A stretch of 15,358 bases of DNA from JBNKFQ01 sp050289385 (GTDB lineage Bacteria > Pseudomonadota > Gammaproteobacteria > Pseudomonadales > Porticoccaceae). The notes under the pieces are model-generated. The model had not been told where the DNA came from. It searched no databases and was given only the letters and a program-made list of their open reading frames with translations. This document shows, in pieces, positions 13,661-15,358 of the stretch; position 1 is the first letter of the stretch; each line of letters starts with the position of its first letter. Location: contig JBNKFQ010000036.1 of NCBI GenBank assembly GCA_050289385.1, forward strand, positions 1 through 15,358. The letters are read 5' to 3'. The translations under genes were made by a program, and so were the position numbers.

Positions 13661-14550
13661 AAAAATTGCGCTTTTGTTAAGACGCAAACACCCTGACCTC
13701 CGCGCTCGAACTCGAGCCAGGTAAAGTCAATTTCAGGGTACGCTTGTTCAAGTGCAATCCAGGAGTTACCAACTTCGAGCACCAATATGCCCCCATCTTC
13801 AAGGTGATCAGTCACCTCACTCAACAAACGACGGATAAAATCCAGCCCATCGTTACCGGATATCAGCGCCAGCTCCGGTTCACTCTGAAACTCCGGAGGC
13901 ATGGAATGGAAGTCATCAGCGTCAACATAAGGGGGGTTGGCAACAATCAGGTCATATTTTCGTCCTTCAAGACCGGCAAACAGGTCTGACTCTGCGGTGT
14001 GCACCTGGCTCTCCAGGTTGTGCATCAGTACATTTTGCCTGGCAACTGACAGCGCGTCCGCAGAGATATCGCTGATATCAATCTCTGCACCGGGAAATAC
14101 GTAAGCACAGGCAATACCAATACAGCCACTGCCCGTGCACAAATCCAGTATTGCCTTCGGCTCTTTATCGCACCAGGGCGCAAACCGCTTTTCAATCAAC
14201 TCGGCAATCGGCGAGCGGGGAATAATTACCCTCTCGTCAACATGGAACTCCATTCCACAAAACCATGCGACACCGGTGATGTACGGTGCCGGCAAACGCT
14301 CGTTGATACGACGCTCCAGCAGCATCAACACACGCTTTTTCTCCTGCTCGGTCAGACGCGCATCCAGCACACGGCCGTCGCTGTCGCCGGGCAGAAACAG
14401 GGCGTGCAATACCAGCGCTACCGACTCGTCCCAGGCATTGTCCGTCCCGTGGCCGAAAAACAGAGCCTCCTCAGTGAAACGACTGGCTCCCCAACGCACA
14501 AAATCTCGCACACTGTGCAATGCCAGCAACAGGGAATCCTGATTTTCCAT
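13648..14550 (-). CDS. prmB: Ribosomal protein uL3 N5-glutamine methyltransferase PrmB
   Basis: Methylates a glutamine of ribosomal protein L3 using S-adenosylmethionine, aiding 50S assembly. The 300-residue product is a class I Rossmann methyltransferase of the HemK family. Visible motifs are the SAM site DLCTGSGCIG (136-145), the catalytic NPPYVD (205-210), and RSPIAELI (112-119); RSPI separates PrmB from the release-factor enzyme PrmC. The N-terminal helical substrate-recognition domain occupies about 1-95. The ATG at 14550 has AAGG about 10 nt upstream. The C-terminus (VLTKAQFLNRK) stops several residues earlier than E. coli PrmB (310 residues), and its last codons and stop lie within the outer arm of the palindromic element, so the element probably set the present end. 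The trimmed tail lies beyond the catalytic fold. It is divergent from folE. Confidence 0.95.
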   Translation of the reverse strand: MENQDSLLLALHSVRDFVRWGASRFTEEALFFGHGTDNAWDESVALVLHALFLPGDSDGRVLDARLTEQEKKRVLMLLERRINERLPAPYITGVAWFCGMEFHVDERVIIPRSPIAELIEKRFAPWCDKEPKAILDLCTGSGCIGIACAYVFPGAEIDISDISADALSVARQNVLMHNLESQVHTAESDLFAGLEGRKYDLIVANPPYVDADDFHSMPPEFQSEPELALISGNDGLDFIRRLLSEVTDHLEDGGILVLEVGNSWIALEQAYPEIDFTWLEFERGGQGVCVLTKAQFLNRK

Positions 14551-14681
14551 AGGTGCTACCTTAATCTGTACAGCGCCAATTCTAACGGGTTGAGGTCGAA
14601 AAAACTTTACGTTTTAACATAGTTGACGTAGGGTTACGCCCCTTCTTGAGTATGACCAACGATTTTGGTGGGTTATTGACT

Positions 14682-15342
<661 letters not shown>

Positions 15343-15358
15343 AGCAAGTCTACCGACT

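Overview
The window reads as chromosomal DNA of a Gammaproteobacterium, probably a marine or environmental one related to the Pseudomonas/Cellvibrio lineages. This is inferred from three things: the AcnD-PrpF form of the 2-methylcitrate cycle under a GntR regulator, the linked aroC, prmB and folE genes, and close resemblance of the housekeeping proteins to those groups. I see no tRNA, rRNA, phage, transposase or CRISPR.

Layout. Positions 1-815 (minus) hold the N-terminal half of glucose-6-phosphate isomerase, cut by the window edge. Divergent from it, at 968-3676 (plus), is a 902-residue P2-type cation ATPase. Its upstream region carries an Anr/FNR-like box correctly spaced from a -10 hexamer. 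Positions 3737-10639 (minus) are a methylcitrate-cycle cluster, read in the order regulator (GntR/FCD), prpB, prpC, acnD, prpF. A 367-residue secreted protein of unknown function follows at 10888-11991 (plus). Then come aroC (12298-13386, minus), a palindromic MITE-like element (13424-13660), prmB (13648-14550, minus), folE (plus, ending at 15221) and a 7-bp tandem array (15220-15342).

How the genes work together. PrpC condenses propionyl-CoA with oxaloacetate. AcnD and PrpF convert 2-methylcitrate through 2-methylaconitate, replacing PrpD. PrpB splits 2-methylisocitrate into pyruvate and succinate. No propionyl-CoA synthetase (PrpE) is present here. The regulator promoter has a good -35/-10 pair, a 12-bp palindrome over the -10 and start site, and a 24-bp perfect palindrome with the same core 52 bp upstream. 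This suggests an autoregulated operon. A strong intrinsic terminator between prpC and acnD suggests that acnD-prpF is expressed partly or wholly separately.

The least ordinary material is the repeats: two 15-bp tandem arrays (inside prpB and at the aroC stop), two different heptamer families (GTCGCAC in the palindromic element, GATGTTC after folE), and the fact that three repeats begin right at stop codons. Other points of note are the altered ion-site residues and likely oxygen-responsive promoter of the ATPase, and the undescribed secreted protein. I found no convincing multi-gene novel system.
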